Below are positions 48,401 through 58,489 of a DNA stretch of 64,000 nt, piece after piece. The notes under the pieces are model-generated. The model had not been told where the DNA came from, searched no databases, and worked only from the letters and a program-made list of their open reading frames with translations. Every line of letters starts with the position of its first letter. The first letter of the stretch is position 1. The stretch spans positions 208,829,553 to 208,893,552 of the forward strand of contig CM048552.1 of assembly GCA_026413225.1 (NCBI GenBank), written 5' to 3'. The position numbers and the translations under genes are program-made. The stretch is from Otis tarda. Its lineage: Eukaryota; Chordata; Aves; Otidiformes; Otididae.

Positions 48401-51400
48401 TTAACAGTTTTACATGGGATTGTTGTGAGGGAAAAGCTGCAGAGACACTGCAATGCAGCACAACGCAGCTCACAGACCACTGACACTGAATATTTTAGGG
48501 CTGACACTGAATCTTAGGGCTAAGTTCTACCCTTTCATACTGCTGCAGGGAGAAGGAACCTGAACATTTGAGAAAAAATGTGCAGCAAAGCTTTTTAGCA
48601 GCTCCATTAGGAGTCTAATATTCTGTCTACCCCCACTGCCAAGGTGTGTGTTTCAGGGCAAACTGTCACTATTTCAACAAAAGTTCACCTTCCTTTAAAA
48701 ATATTTTTCAGTTTTACTGACAACTTTTTTCTTAACTCTTTCCATAGTGCAATGCAATTTACATTTGTTGCCCTGAAGATCAAAATATGTCCTGTATAGA
48801 AACCTGGAAGTGTAAAAAATGTTTCCCTATCTATTACGTAGTCTCATTTTAATTTCTAATTAATTATTTCATAAGGATACACTGTTCCACCCTAAGATTA
48901 TTTTCTAGGCTCAGGCTTTTATTTTGCAGAAGATAAATGCCTACTCACTACCTCCATATTTGTACAATGTTTTAAAAGAGATCTGAGAGTTGCTAAGCTG
49001 GGAGAAGAGATAAAATGCTTCCAAGAATACTAAAAATTGGAGAGCAAAGCTAAATATAAGTAATTGGTTCCTTGTCTAATTTTGTCCTAAGTCGGTTTTG
49101 GTCCTTAAATTCTCTTTAATTTCATTTCAAACATGAGTAGAAGATGTGAGCAGCAGATGAATATAAAAAGCCATCTTTCTGAAGCCTGCAGGATGGCCAG
49201 TGTACTTTGAAAATGTGCATAAACCTCCAGATGAACTACACCCACAATGACTGTTAGAGATCATGATGCTTAACATTCCTTGAGCTCTATTTACACAATA
49301 CATGTGTACATAAGATACAGTACACAGGTTATTTTTAGTTCTTAAAATAAAAGTAAAGAATGACTCAAAAAGCCCAGAATTATGGCTACTGTTCCTAAAG
49401 CTATAAACATACACTCTCACTGTTGAGCTGTGATTTTTTTAATCACTGTGATTTGTTTTCCTTTGCTCCTAATAATATTTCCATATTTTTTTTTCCCAGA
49501 ATTTGCATTTCTATTTGGACTTGTATACCTCTTTTTTTTTTTATCTTCTATTTCTTAGAGAGACAAGGAAAATAAAGGTGGTGAGTGTACGTGAGGAAAA
49601 TCAGGACTGAAAAACAGAAGACTTGAGGAGTTGCTCTCCATTCTTTATACTATCCCTTGTATTTCCATTCAGCTTCTTCTCATGAAATCACTGCTTGTAT
49701 CTTCCACTCTCACTTTGTTCACTGTATCTGTGCTCTTTTACAGAATTTTCTCCTGTTTCCAAGACCACTTTCATCTGAGGGGAAGGCAGTGTGGTTCAGG
49801 TAAGCACCATCACCAACCACAAGTCTGACAGCATTCAAAAAATGTTGTGATGCTATTCTATTTGATCTGAGCTATTCCAGACAGGATGAGAAAACAAAGT
49901 GCCATAATATCAAGAGGAAAAGCTATTCAAGTTGATGGCAAGCACTAGATTTTTTTTTTTTTTTGCAGGAGATTTGCTGCCAAGTCTATACACATAAATG
50001 TGAGGGGAGTTCATATGAGGCTTAGATGAACTTCTAACTGCTTGAAACAAGGGAAGGAAAATTTGAACTTTGAAAGCTGTTTCTATAGTATTCACCTAAT
50101 TTTCTTCCCACAGTAAAGTACATTTGTTTTTGGAGACATGATGTTATTGCCAAGATCAGTGATCTGTAAGCTTTTCTCTACTGTACAAAAAGGAAATTAT
50201 TGGAACATAAACTTTTTCTATGAACAATTTTAATTGCTAATCATCAGCTGGCTTGTAGTATTGACTGGGACTTGTATCATCATCGCTTAATACCTGAAAT
50301 ATCAATAGCTAAAGGTTTCATTGACTGTTTTTATTTGCAACAACATCTAAAGGCTTAATAAGCTAGAAAAGATTAAAAAAAAGGTATTGGTTAACATTTG
50401 CAGAGGTTATTCTTGGATCTTTCAAAAAAACCTGAAGCTTTAGTAACAACTTGGAGCTTCCAGTATGAAAATGGAAAAATCAAGCTACAAGCCTACTTTG
50501 CTTATGCACTTCACTAGTTTTAGAAGCATTTTAAAGTGAGGAGGCCCTGGAGAAAGCACAGCTGTAGAGTTTCAAGACTGTATCTTGTGACTATGTTCCA
50601 ATATATGCATTAAGGTAAGATACAAGAGATCAGGTACAAATTACATAGAAAGGACAAATGAGCTGTGCAGGTTCTTCAGAATAAAATAAATATTTATGCT
50701 GATATAGAGTTTGTTTATCTTTCTGTGTGACCTGTAAATCCTTAAATAAATCTCCGTGAATGTTATTCGAACAACTGTTTTAAACCTGTTTCATCTTTCT
50801 TTGGTGTTAGGGAAATCTTAAAGAAAGAAATACTTCATTTCACATCTGTGTTTATACAGTTTGCATTAACCAAAATCTCAGATTAAAATGAAATACCTAA
50901 GCCATTAGACAACATATGCTGGACAACAATTGAATGCTCTCAGTACCTTAAAAAATTTCCTATGAAAAAGCTAACTCTTAGGCCTTGTTCTTCAACAGCT
51001 CCACTCTCTTCAGTGTGTTTTGAACGATTTGGGTGAAATGGAAAACTGGCTGTGCTGCACTGACAAGTCACGCAGTAGGGACTAGTCTGCCCTCAACAGG
51101 GTTTTTGGTGAACACAGCAGTGCTATTGGAAAAATAGACTAACTATGCAACATAATACTTGATGGATTTTATCAGCATCATTTGAATTGCAAGTTCCCCA
51201 AAATGGAATTTGACATAGTACAGAGCTGGTGAAATATAGGGGAAAAGTGTGTCAACTAAAAATTCAAATATAATAGTAAAAATCTGTCAAGTGATGTATT
51301 TTTCTGTGTATTAACAGTGGCATAGAACAACTCTGAAATGCCAGTGATTGCTACAAGTACGCAGACACCACGGTGATAATTGCAGTAGAAAATCACCAGA

Positions 51401-52805
51401 CAGCAAACAAGACTGGCGGAACTAATGGGAACATGGTTTTATTCAGCATCCAGTGCGGATAGCTATCTGTAATGGAATTGCTTTTCAATACTTTTTTTTT
51501 TTAAATAACTCTGTTATTACTTATGCATTTTTATATTAATATATTCCATTTATTTAACTAAAGATAGACACTTGCAATTTCATTTGCTGTCGTCTGCACA
51601 TTTCTTAGTATAGCCTAATTTATTCTGCTTGGTGACTCAAATGCAGACAAACCAATAAATGGATGCATGATATCAGGTCTGAAGCACAATTATAAGTTTG
51701 ACTAAAATACCGTCTGTCTTCTCTTTGTGTGCTATCATTAGGATCCAAAGAAACAAAAGAAGATATTGTGCTGGATAAACTCTGACAGTACTAATCCATC
51801 TCCCCAGTGTCTCTGAAAAAACCGGTTATCAGAGCTGTACTGTTTCACCTGCGACCTACGAGTGTCCTAGGCTGGGCACAATCAGGCAGAATCAACAATT
51901 TGTGTTGACAGGTCATAGCAGGACTTGTGAACTGAGCTAGAACAGTTTACTGAAAACTGAAAAAACGGTGCCAGCAAGTCTTCACAGACACCTGTCATTG
52001 CTGAATTCACCTGGAAAGATGGAAAACCATCTTTAATTCCAATCAGAAAGTAAGATTCCTTTCATTAATTCCTTGAGAGCCTCAGACAGTCGTTTGCTCA
52101 TGGACAGTGAGGAGTTCTGACACTTAACTCTGGACTCATAAAATCAATCAACACCTACTTCTTACCACTGAAACTAGCTTAAACTCTAGAAAGCTAAATA
52201 TTACCCATCAAAAGCTGGATGAGATACACCTCACCCTAAATGTCTTGTATTTAGCTGAATTTCCTGTTGATGCTTTTATTTAGAAAGCTGTCATTTTCTC
52301 TAGTAAGTACTTGCTATCTGGGGTTAATTGCTCTGGAGGTACAAGGACACCATAATCCAAAAGTAATAACGAGAAGCTCTATGCATTTGGCAGGAAGCAC
52401 TTATCTTTCTCTAATTCTGACCTGACTATCTGAAGCAACTTCAGATCTTCCTGGCATTTCTGTTCATTCTTAACTTATCTTTTGCACTGTCTCCAGAATG
52501 AGAATAGAAAAGAGCGTAGAATAAGCAATAATGAAAATAAAATTATGAACTGAGTGTTGATTACTGTCTTATTATATATATGCACATTTAAAGTTAGTTC
52601 TTATAGTTGCATAAAATACTTCTAAAAGCAAAGTCAGTGATAAAAATACAGCCACTTCCTCAGGATAGAATTGTCACTTGAGTTTTCAATCCAGATGAAT
52701 TCTGAAGATAGCTGGGAAAAGCACTATCTACAGCAGCCTCATCCTGTTAAATGGGTGGCTTTAAAGCACTTATCTTTTACCATATGTCTTTAAGTTTATT
52801 ATTTT
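45407..52805. other. Unique DLG2 intron downstream of the PDZ3 exon
   Basis: Seven kilobases with no recognised repeat or gene. It holds a 20-bp tandem duplication at 48480-48519 and T-runs near 49532-49542 and 49951-49964. In gene orientation this is the 5' part of the intron that follows the PDZ3 exon. Confidence 0.75.
48480..48519. repeat. About 20-bp imperfect tandem duplication
   Basis: CTGACACTGAATATTTTAGG is followed by CTGACACTGAATCTTAGGG. The copies are 21 and 19 bp and differ by a small indel. Confidence 0.8.
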
Positions 52806-52811
52806 GCTTAC
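52806..52811 (-). other. DLG2: Splice donor of the DLG2 exon
   Basis: On the minus strand the exon ends GGAGG and is followed by GTAAGC, a good match to the vertebrate donor consensus. This fixes the exon length at 103 bp and its 3' phase at 1. Confidence 0.9.
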
Positions 52812-52914
52812 CCTCCGGCTGGTATTGTGCTATGATTGTTACCGTCTGCCCTGCTCCTTTTAGCGCAGCTGCAGCCTGCTCGTGGGTAGCACCTCGAAGA
52901 TCAATACCGTTCAC
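52812..52914 (-). CDS. DLG2: DLG2 (PSD-93) internal exon: second half of PDZ domain 3
   Basis: This exon encodes 34 complete codons plus one base. It starts with [13 protein letters not shown] and ends with [11 protein letters not shown]. It covers the part of PDZ3 that includes helix alpha-B and the last beta strand. The His at exon residue 11 matches the alpha-B His that sets class I ligand choice in DLG-family PDZ3. DLG2 is a membrane-associated guanylate kinase scaffold at synapses and juxtaparanodes; its PDZ domains bind C-terminal tails of NMDA receptors, potassium channels and neuroligins. GIDLRGA, the ALKGAGQ stretch and QYQPE fit DLG2, whereas DLG1, DLG3 and DLG4 differ at several of these positions. 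The exon ends in phase 1 with a lone G, which suits the Asp that follows QPE in DLG2. Reading through the donor gives a stop after 13 more residues. The PDZ3 first half and the SH3/GK exons were not found in the window. Confidence 0.95.
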
Positions 52915-52960
52915 CTGCGGAGGGAATGCAAACAACAGATCTGAGTTGTTTAACATTAGA
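52915..52960 (-). other. DLG2: Splice acceptor and branch-point candidate of the DLG2 exon
   Basis: Reading the minus strand, the intron ends in a pyrimidine-rich run, TTCCCTCCGCAG, directly before the first exon base at 52914. A TCTAATG sequence at 52954-52960 matches the loose YTNAY branch-point pattern and places its adenosine about 42 nt from the exon. The AG is seen directly; the branch point is inferred. Confidence 0.85.
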
Positions 52961-55900
52961 CAGAAAGACAGAGGTAGATGGTTTTTTAATAAATATCTGA
53001 TGGATGTAACAGTCAGGTTGCCCAGATGCAAAAGTGAAAGCACAAAATTTAAAAGGCTGAGAGGATGTTACCTGTGACTGGCCATGAGGATCTGCACTAA
53101 TACTGCACACCATAGTTTATGTACGCTTATCTATGTGTATTCTCTGACCGCTGCTTTTTTGGGGGTTTCCTGCTCTACTGAATTTACATTTTTGGCACTC
53201 TCTTCGTCAATCAATTTCATTTAATATATAGGGTTTGAAAGATAAATTTTCTCTGATGCTTGAAGGTCACTGCAGAATACTGCAGGCAAGGAAGCTGCTT
53301 CTTCAGCCAGACTCTGCAAGCCCTCACTTTTATTCAGTGATGCTGTTATGCCACTTGATACTGCATTGCCATGGGCTCAGGTGACAGTGCCCACATAATG
53401 CCACAAAGGAAACCTCAGCCCTGATTCAGTGTCTCTGTAGAAGACAATTTTGAAGCCAGATCACCTTTAATGGAGAGCTTGGCTTTTATGTATGTCTTTT
53501 TCCCTTTCAGTATGTGGAATCCTTGAGAGAGTCCTAGGAAAGAAGCAATAGGATCAACTTAGTAAAAGCTTAAAGGAACATTCCTGAATTGCTGAGCTCC
53601 AGAGTGTGGGAGACAGACATGAATGATGTCACCCAGTCAGTATTAAAAGGTCTAGGAAAAAAAATTAGTAATTTTGTTTAGGCTTAAGCTTTAAGACCAT
53701 AGACTTCAGGAGAACACAATCCTGTCTTAAGCAATATAGGAAGACATTGTGGTGGTCTGTAAGAGTTGTGTTAACAGAACGTGAAGCTTTAAAAATCATA
53801 ATAAATTGTTATAATCGCTCTATAGATAAAGTAAGAGGATATATGAAAGAATAAAGAAACCACATGATTATTCTCCTTCTCCTCTGAAAAACAATGATTC
53901 TATCTATATGGAATCTAATAGCTAAGAGCCGAATAATGCACGAAGAATATAAAGATAAGAAAGGAACTCCACCAAAGTTAAGTGACACAAACATTTTTCA
54001 TTTTTCCACAGAACAAGAAGCCACTGAAATGGCAATTGACTACTTTCTGCTCTTTGCATGCTCGTTCAGGAAGAAATTATTGCCTAATGTGCAAACACAG
54101 CACATTATAGTAAGTGAACTTCTCTGAAATTAAGTTCACTTTTCTGCTAGGATATAGGCAGGGATGGACATTTGGGGAGGACTTACAGTGGCTGAAATCA
54201 AAAGAGCAAGGAAAAGAAATGTTAGAGAGAAAATAACACATCTATTCTCTCTTCTGCATTTTTTGTCAAGATGCTAAATAAGCTAGACAAACAGATTAAA
54301 CAATGTCAAACAGGTAAAAGACCTGAATACACTAGGCTGCCAAAATCATGATCTCCCACTTGAAGATGCACAGCTGCAGAATAAAATCAAACAATCATTG
54401 CCAAATAGGTAGGCAGAAGTCTGTTTGCATGCTATTTTGCTCACCAATAACTCACAGAATCTCACTGCTGAATAATAGGCATTAAATTTAGAAAAGACAT
54501 ATAACCTAGTCTGACTTTCTAAAGAACAAGAAAAGCAGATGCTAACTTGATTTCTGGGTATTATTTTCCAATATTTAAAAGCAAACATAATCAAGTCCCA
54601 AACCTTCTAATTCAAAAACTGAAAAGGTAAAACAAATAATACTGTCTTCCCTCTTCCTCCAAAACAATGTCTTAATCATAACAATTCTTTGTGGTGACAT
54701 TTTTCCCTGACGTGGCTTCATTGCAAATTGATAAATCTCATTTAAATTACTGCGTCAATCCATTTAATATAGTTTAGATTAAGAAAAGAAACAAAAAAAA
54801 AACCCCACCAAAAAAAGTTGCGGGTGTGTGCAGGAAAGTTTAATACATATAAAAGGTGTTTTGGATTTGTTTTTTTTCTATTAAGTGGGCTGGTTTCCTT
54901 TAAGAAGTATTATACAATAAGCAAAGTAGCACTGCTGTTCTGAGCTTGACTGCACAATCCTGATGTCCTGGCCCAGAATGAACTTGACTGCACAATTTCT
55001 GATGCCTAACTCCAAAATGAATTTGACATAATGGAAATAAGAAGAGCCTCCAGCTTATACAGATGTCTATCTCTTCTGCATGCTGTGGCAAAAAGCAGTT
55101 AGAAAGCTTACAAATAAAGAGAAGTGCCACAATGGAAGATTATAATTTAGAACTACAGAAAAAAAATGAACTGAGATGGAGAAAAAGATGCAACTATAGT
55201 TCACAGTAATTACAGTAGGTGACTTTGCATTCAATGACTCAAACTAAAGCATGATCTACTTCATTAAATACTAAATTATAATCTAAATGAAAGATATGTT
55301 TCATATTTTGGATAGATCGATCAAACTATTCTAGAATTGGAAGAGTTATACTCCCTTTAAAATATCCAAATAGCCTATATTAGCACAAATTTGTTCAATT
55401 CTGAACGGTGTCACTTAAAAACTTACTACACTCTGGTTGTTTTCTGTTAGAATGCTTGAGCATGATTCACATGTAGGTAATTCAAATAGAGGCTAGCAGA
55501 ATAATCTGTTTTATTTACCCATTTATTTATTTAAGCCTCCTTATTTCATGTTTGTACAGCAAGTTAATGAACACTTGGAATGTCTTGCTGAATTGGAACG
55601 GAAAGGAAAAACATCCCTTCTCTAGGGAGGAAACATAAAGGATTTCTTTACATTTCTTCTTTGAAACGTCACTGATACAATACAGTGCTTTTGTACAGTA
55701 AATTAAATGGTGGAGAAAAGGCATCTTTTCACCTACCATAGAACAAACAATACAGCAGATTTTTCAAATTGTTTCTGAATTCTTTTATTTGTTGCATTCA
55801 TAAAATAAGAGCTTTAGGTGTCTGAAAAAGCAAACAGAAGTCTGAATAAAGGCAACACTTTACAGCCAGAATTGCCATTGTTTGCATTAAGAGAAAATAC

Positions 55901-56279
55901 AAAGAACTCTATTTATCTACCTTAACTTTACATGTCAACTTGAGTATTCTGAAGCATATTAACATGAGATGAGAGGAACACTGAGCTATGTTCTCCAGCA
56001 GTTCTGCTTAGTCACTAGAAATGGAATGCATAGCATCAACCCTTAGGTGATGGAAGCAAAAACCTCCAGCAAGACAGGGAACATTGGAAAAACACATATT
56101 AGGGATGACCTGCCCTGAACATATCTGGGGAAGACTTTCTTCACAAGCAGGTGGCATAATCATTCTACACAACGGCCCATGAAACTGACAACGGATACAG
56201 TCCAGCAAAAAGTACAATAATTCTAAGAAACCCATGCATGCGGACAAAGCACAGCCTTTGAGCAGCGATCTTTTCCTCT
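52961..56279. other. DLG2 intron upstream of the PDZ3 exon
   Basis: Intronic sequence with a 38-bp tandem duplication at 54945-55021 and no recognised transposon. The PDZ3 first-half exon was looked for (words such as GGEDGEG and the GDQILS end) and not seen. Confidence 0.7.
54945..55028. repeat. 38-bp imperfect tandem duplication
   Basis: CTTGACTGCACAATCCTGAT and CTTGACTGCACAATTTCTGA start at 54945 and 54983. Both copies end in a CCAGAATGA or CAAAATGA word, and a third partial start (TTTGACA) follows at 55022. Confidence 0.75.
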
Positions 56280-56540
56280 TAGCGAGGCCATCTTTTTTGC
56301 AAAGCGAAGCCCGCACATCCCGCTGGAGGCTGCGGCTCTGCGGGGTGCTGAGGGAGGGAGCGGGCGGGGAGCCGAGCCGCTCAGCACCGCGGACAGCTCC
56401 GGGGCTGGGAGCGGGCGGGGAGCCCAGCCGCTCAGCACCACGGACAGCTCCGGGGCTGGGAGCGGGCGGGGAGCCGAGCCGCTCAGCACCGCGGACAGCT
56501 CCAGGAGCCCCGGTACCGCGGGGAGGGGCGCTACGGGAGA
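56280..56540. promoter_or_regulatory. CpG-rich island, possible promoter
   Basis: About 260 bp stand out sharply from the AT-rich intron by very high GC and many CpG (for example GCGGGCGGGG boxes, which match the GC-box/Sp1 core, repeated in each unit of the inner minisatellite). It lies about 3.4 kb upstream of the PDZ3 exon in gene orientation. DLG2 is known to use several alternative first exons, so an internal promoter is conceivable, but no TATA box, start site or conserved first exon is identified here. It may be only a GC-rich minisatellite. Confidence 0.4.
56356..56502. repeat. 51-bp GC-rich minisatellite, 2.9 copies
   Basis: Units start at 56356, 56407 and 56458, each with GGGAGCGGGCGGGGAGCC, so the period is exactly 51 bp. 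Copies differ at a few positions (CCGAGCCG versus CCCAGCCG; ACCGCGG versus ACCACGG). Because 51 is a multiple of three, the array encodes a 17-residue repeat in several open frames on both strands: GAVRGAERLGSPPAPSP on minus, and GAGGEPSRSAPRTAPGL on plus. Confidence 0.95.
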
Positions 56541-57650
56541 GCTTTGGCCTTGGTAGCAAAGAAAAAATTCAGAAATAGAAAGAAAACAGAAATGCACAGG
56601 GGGAAAAGAGTCTTCACTCTCCAGCTTAGCTTCTGTTAAATTTTCAGGCTCACTTTATTGCTTTTCTCTCACTTTTCTCACTTCTGATCTTTTCTGTGCC
56701 TGCACTTTCTTCTGATCGGTTACAGCTGCTTAGTTCAGCACATACAGGCACAGTGGTTGTCTCATCCTGAACTTCACTGAAATCATAACATTGGGTCATG
56801 TCTGCTGTTCTCCATGCTCAGCATCCTCCTCCTCTCTTTTTATGGGCCAGCAATTTCAATGACCTTTTGAATTTTCCTTCCCTTGCTACCTTAGAGTTAT
56901 GACTTTTGCCTCCAGTAAGCTGGTCTTTACGCTCAGATGAGCTGGACATTCCAGAGGCAAATTCTTCTCTCTCTGGAAAACAAGAACCGCTGTGGGGGTC
57001 TGAGCTATATAATTTAGTAGGTCTTTTTCTACCAGGAAGTTTAAGGAGGCAACTAAACCAGTTTCTAGAGGTGTCAAAGCATTACATCTTTGAAGCAGGA
57101 AGAAAATTAATATTACATCATTGAAGAGGTGTCTCGCACACATTACTTTTTACAGTGCAAGCCAACAAGCTTTATGATTCACCAGACCACATGAATAATT
57201 CCAAATGGTACCTGTCAAGCTGATAACCATAGTAAAAGACTGATTTTTTAATGCAAACTGTGCACACGTTCTTCTGATAGAAAATCTGCTTCCCATGTGA
57301 TTATAGCTTTTGTGAATGATACCAGATTGGCAGACTTTGAGACTGAAATAATTTCATTGAAGAGTTCACTGCAGTGACAGCTTAAGAGCCCTTTCCCCTC
57401 AGTTCCATCATAATTCCTCAAAACTTGTTTAAACTGGGTTTGAAGTAAATGATAGCTTTTGAAAAGGACGCATAGGCTCACTGAAGCCTGAACGGACATG
57501 AAACTTATTTCATTCAGGTCACTAAATAGCCACCAGCTGGTTAAATACCAACTTAGACTGGATGTGATCCAGCAACTAGGAGGTGATAAATAGCATTTTG
57601 TCTCATTGCTGAACACTAAAGTCTAGACAGAGGGACACATGTAGTCTTTT
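56541..57650. other. Unique intronic sequence
   Basis: AT-rich spacer between the CpG-rich island and the LTR. No gene or repeat recognised. Confidence 0.55.
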
Positions 57651-57655
57651 CATGT
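57651..57655 (+). repeat. Left target-site duplication of LTR
   Basis: CATGT, repeated exactly at 59955-59959. Confidence 0.9.
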
Positions 57656-57786
57656 TGTCGTGGTTTTGTTAGTGAGGGGGGGCCTAAGGTGGTAGCTTCT
57701 GCAGGAAACTGCTAGAAGTCGCTCCCCTTTGTTCAGTGGACTTGGCTAGGCCTAGGGCGGACCTGCTGCTGGCCAAGGTCGAGCCG

Positions 57787-57836
57787 ATTGGTAGCAGAAT
57801 GTCCCGTGATAACGCCTCTGCGATAACGTATTTAAG
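57787..57836 (+). promoter_or_regulatory. LTR core promoter: inverted CCAAT box and TATA-like box
   Basis: ATTGG (CCAAT on the other strand) is at 57787-57791 and TATTTAAG at 57829-57836. The sibling LTR has CCAATCGG at the same place, whereas this one has CCGATTGG. Confidence 0.6.
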
Positions 57837-58084
57837 AAGGGGAAAACAGAAAAAAAGAGAGAAGAGAAGATGTGAAGAAGCTGAGCGGGGACAGAGGCGT
57901 AGAGGGGGAGGCGCAGGCCTCCTGGGCCTTGCAGGCCTCACTGTCTGGCCTCTTGCCAGGCGGCTGACTGGGCCCGACTCGGCCCGGCCCGGCTGCAAGA
58001 AGTGGAGAGGAGATGAGAAGTGAATAAGATGTGAAGGACCCCGTACAGGGGGAGGGGGAGGAGTAATGCGGCTCCTGGCCAAGA

Positions 58085-58345
58085 TTCCCCTGCAGCCTGT
58101 GGTGACGACCATGGTGGAGCAGGTTGTCCCCCTGCAGCCCATGGAGGTCCACGGAGGAGCAGAGATCCACTTGGAGCCCGTGAAGGACCCCACACCGGGG
58201 GAGGTGGATGCCTGAAGGCGGCTGTGGCCCGTGGAGGGCCCGCTGGGACAGCTGTTCTGGAGAGACTGTACTCCGTGGAAGAGATGACCCACGCCGGAGC
58301 AGTTCCACGAAGGACTGTGGCCCGTGGGAGGGACCCCACGATGGA
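58085..58345 (+). repeat. Degenerate about 42-bp repeats inside the long LTR
   Basis: Words such as CCCCTGCAGCCTGTGGTGA and CCCCTGCAGCCCATGGAGG recur 42 bp apart (58088, 58130). Related words TTGGAGCCCGTGAAGGACCC, GCTGTGGCCCGTGGAGGG and ACTGTGGCCCGTGGGAGG follow at 58171, 58222 and 58315. The short LTR at 44.7 kb keeps only the last type (ACTGTAGTCCATGGGAGG). Confidence 0.7.
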
Positions 58346-58489
58346 GCAGGGGAGCAATGTGAGGAGTTCTTCCCCCGACCATGAAGCAGCGGCGTGAAAC
58401 AACGTATGATGAGATGAACTGACTGCAACCCCCATTCCCTCTTCCCCCCTGTGCCGCTCGGGGGGGGAAGGTAGTAGAGATAAAGTTAA

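Noticed and set aside
52915-53043. Extension of the DLG2 frame upstream of the exon ([11 protein letters not shown] and on)
   Set aside because: The frame happens to stay open into the intron, but the splice acceptor and the match to DLG2 both start at 52914; the extra residues are unlike any DLG sequence.
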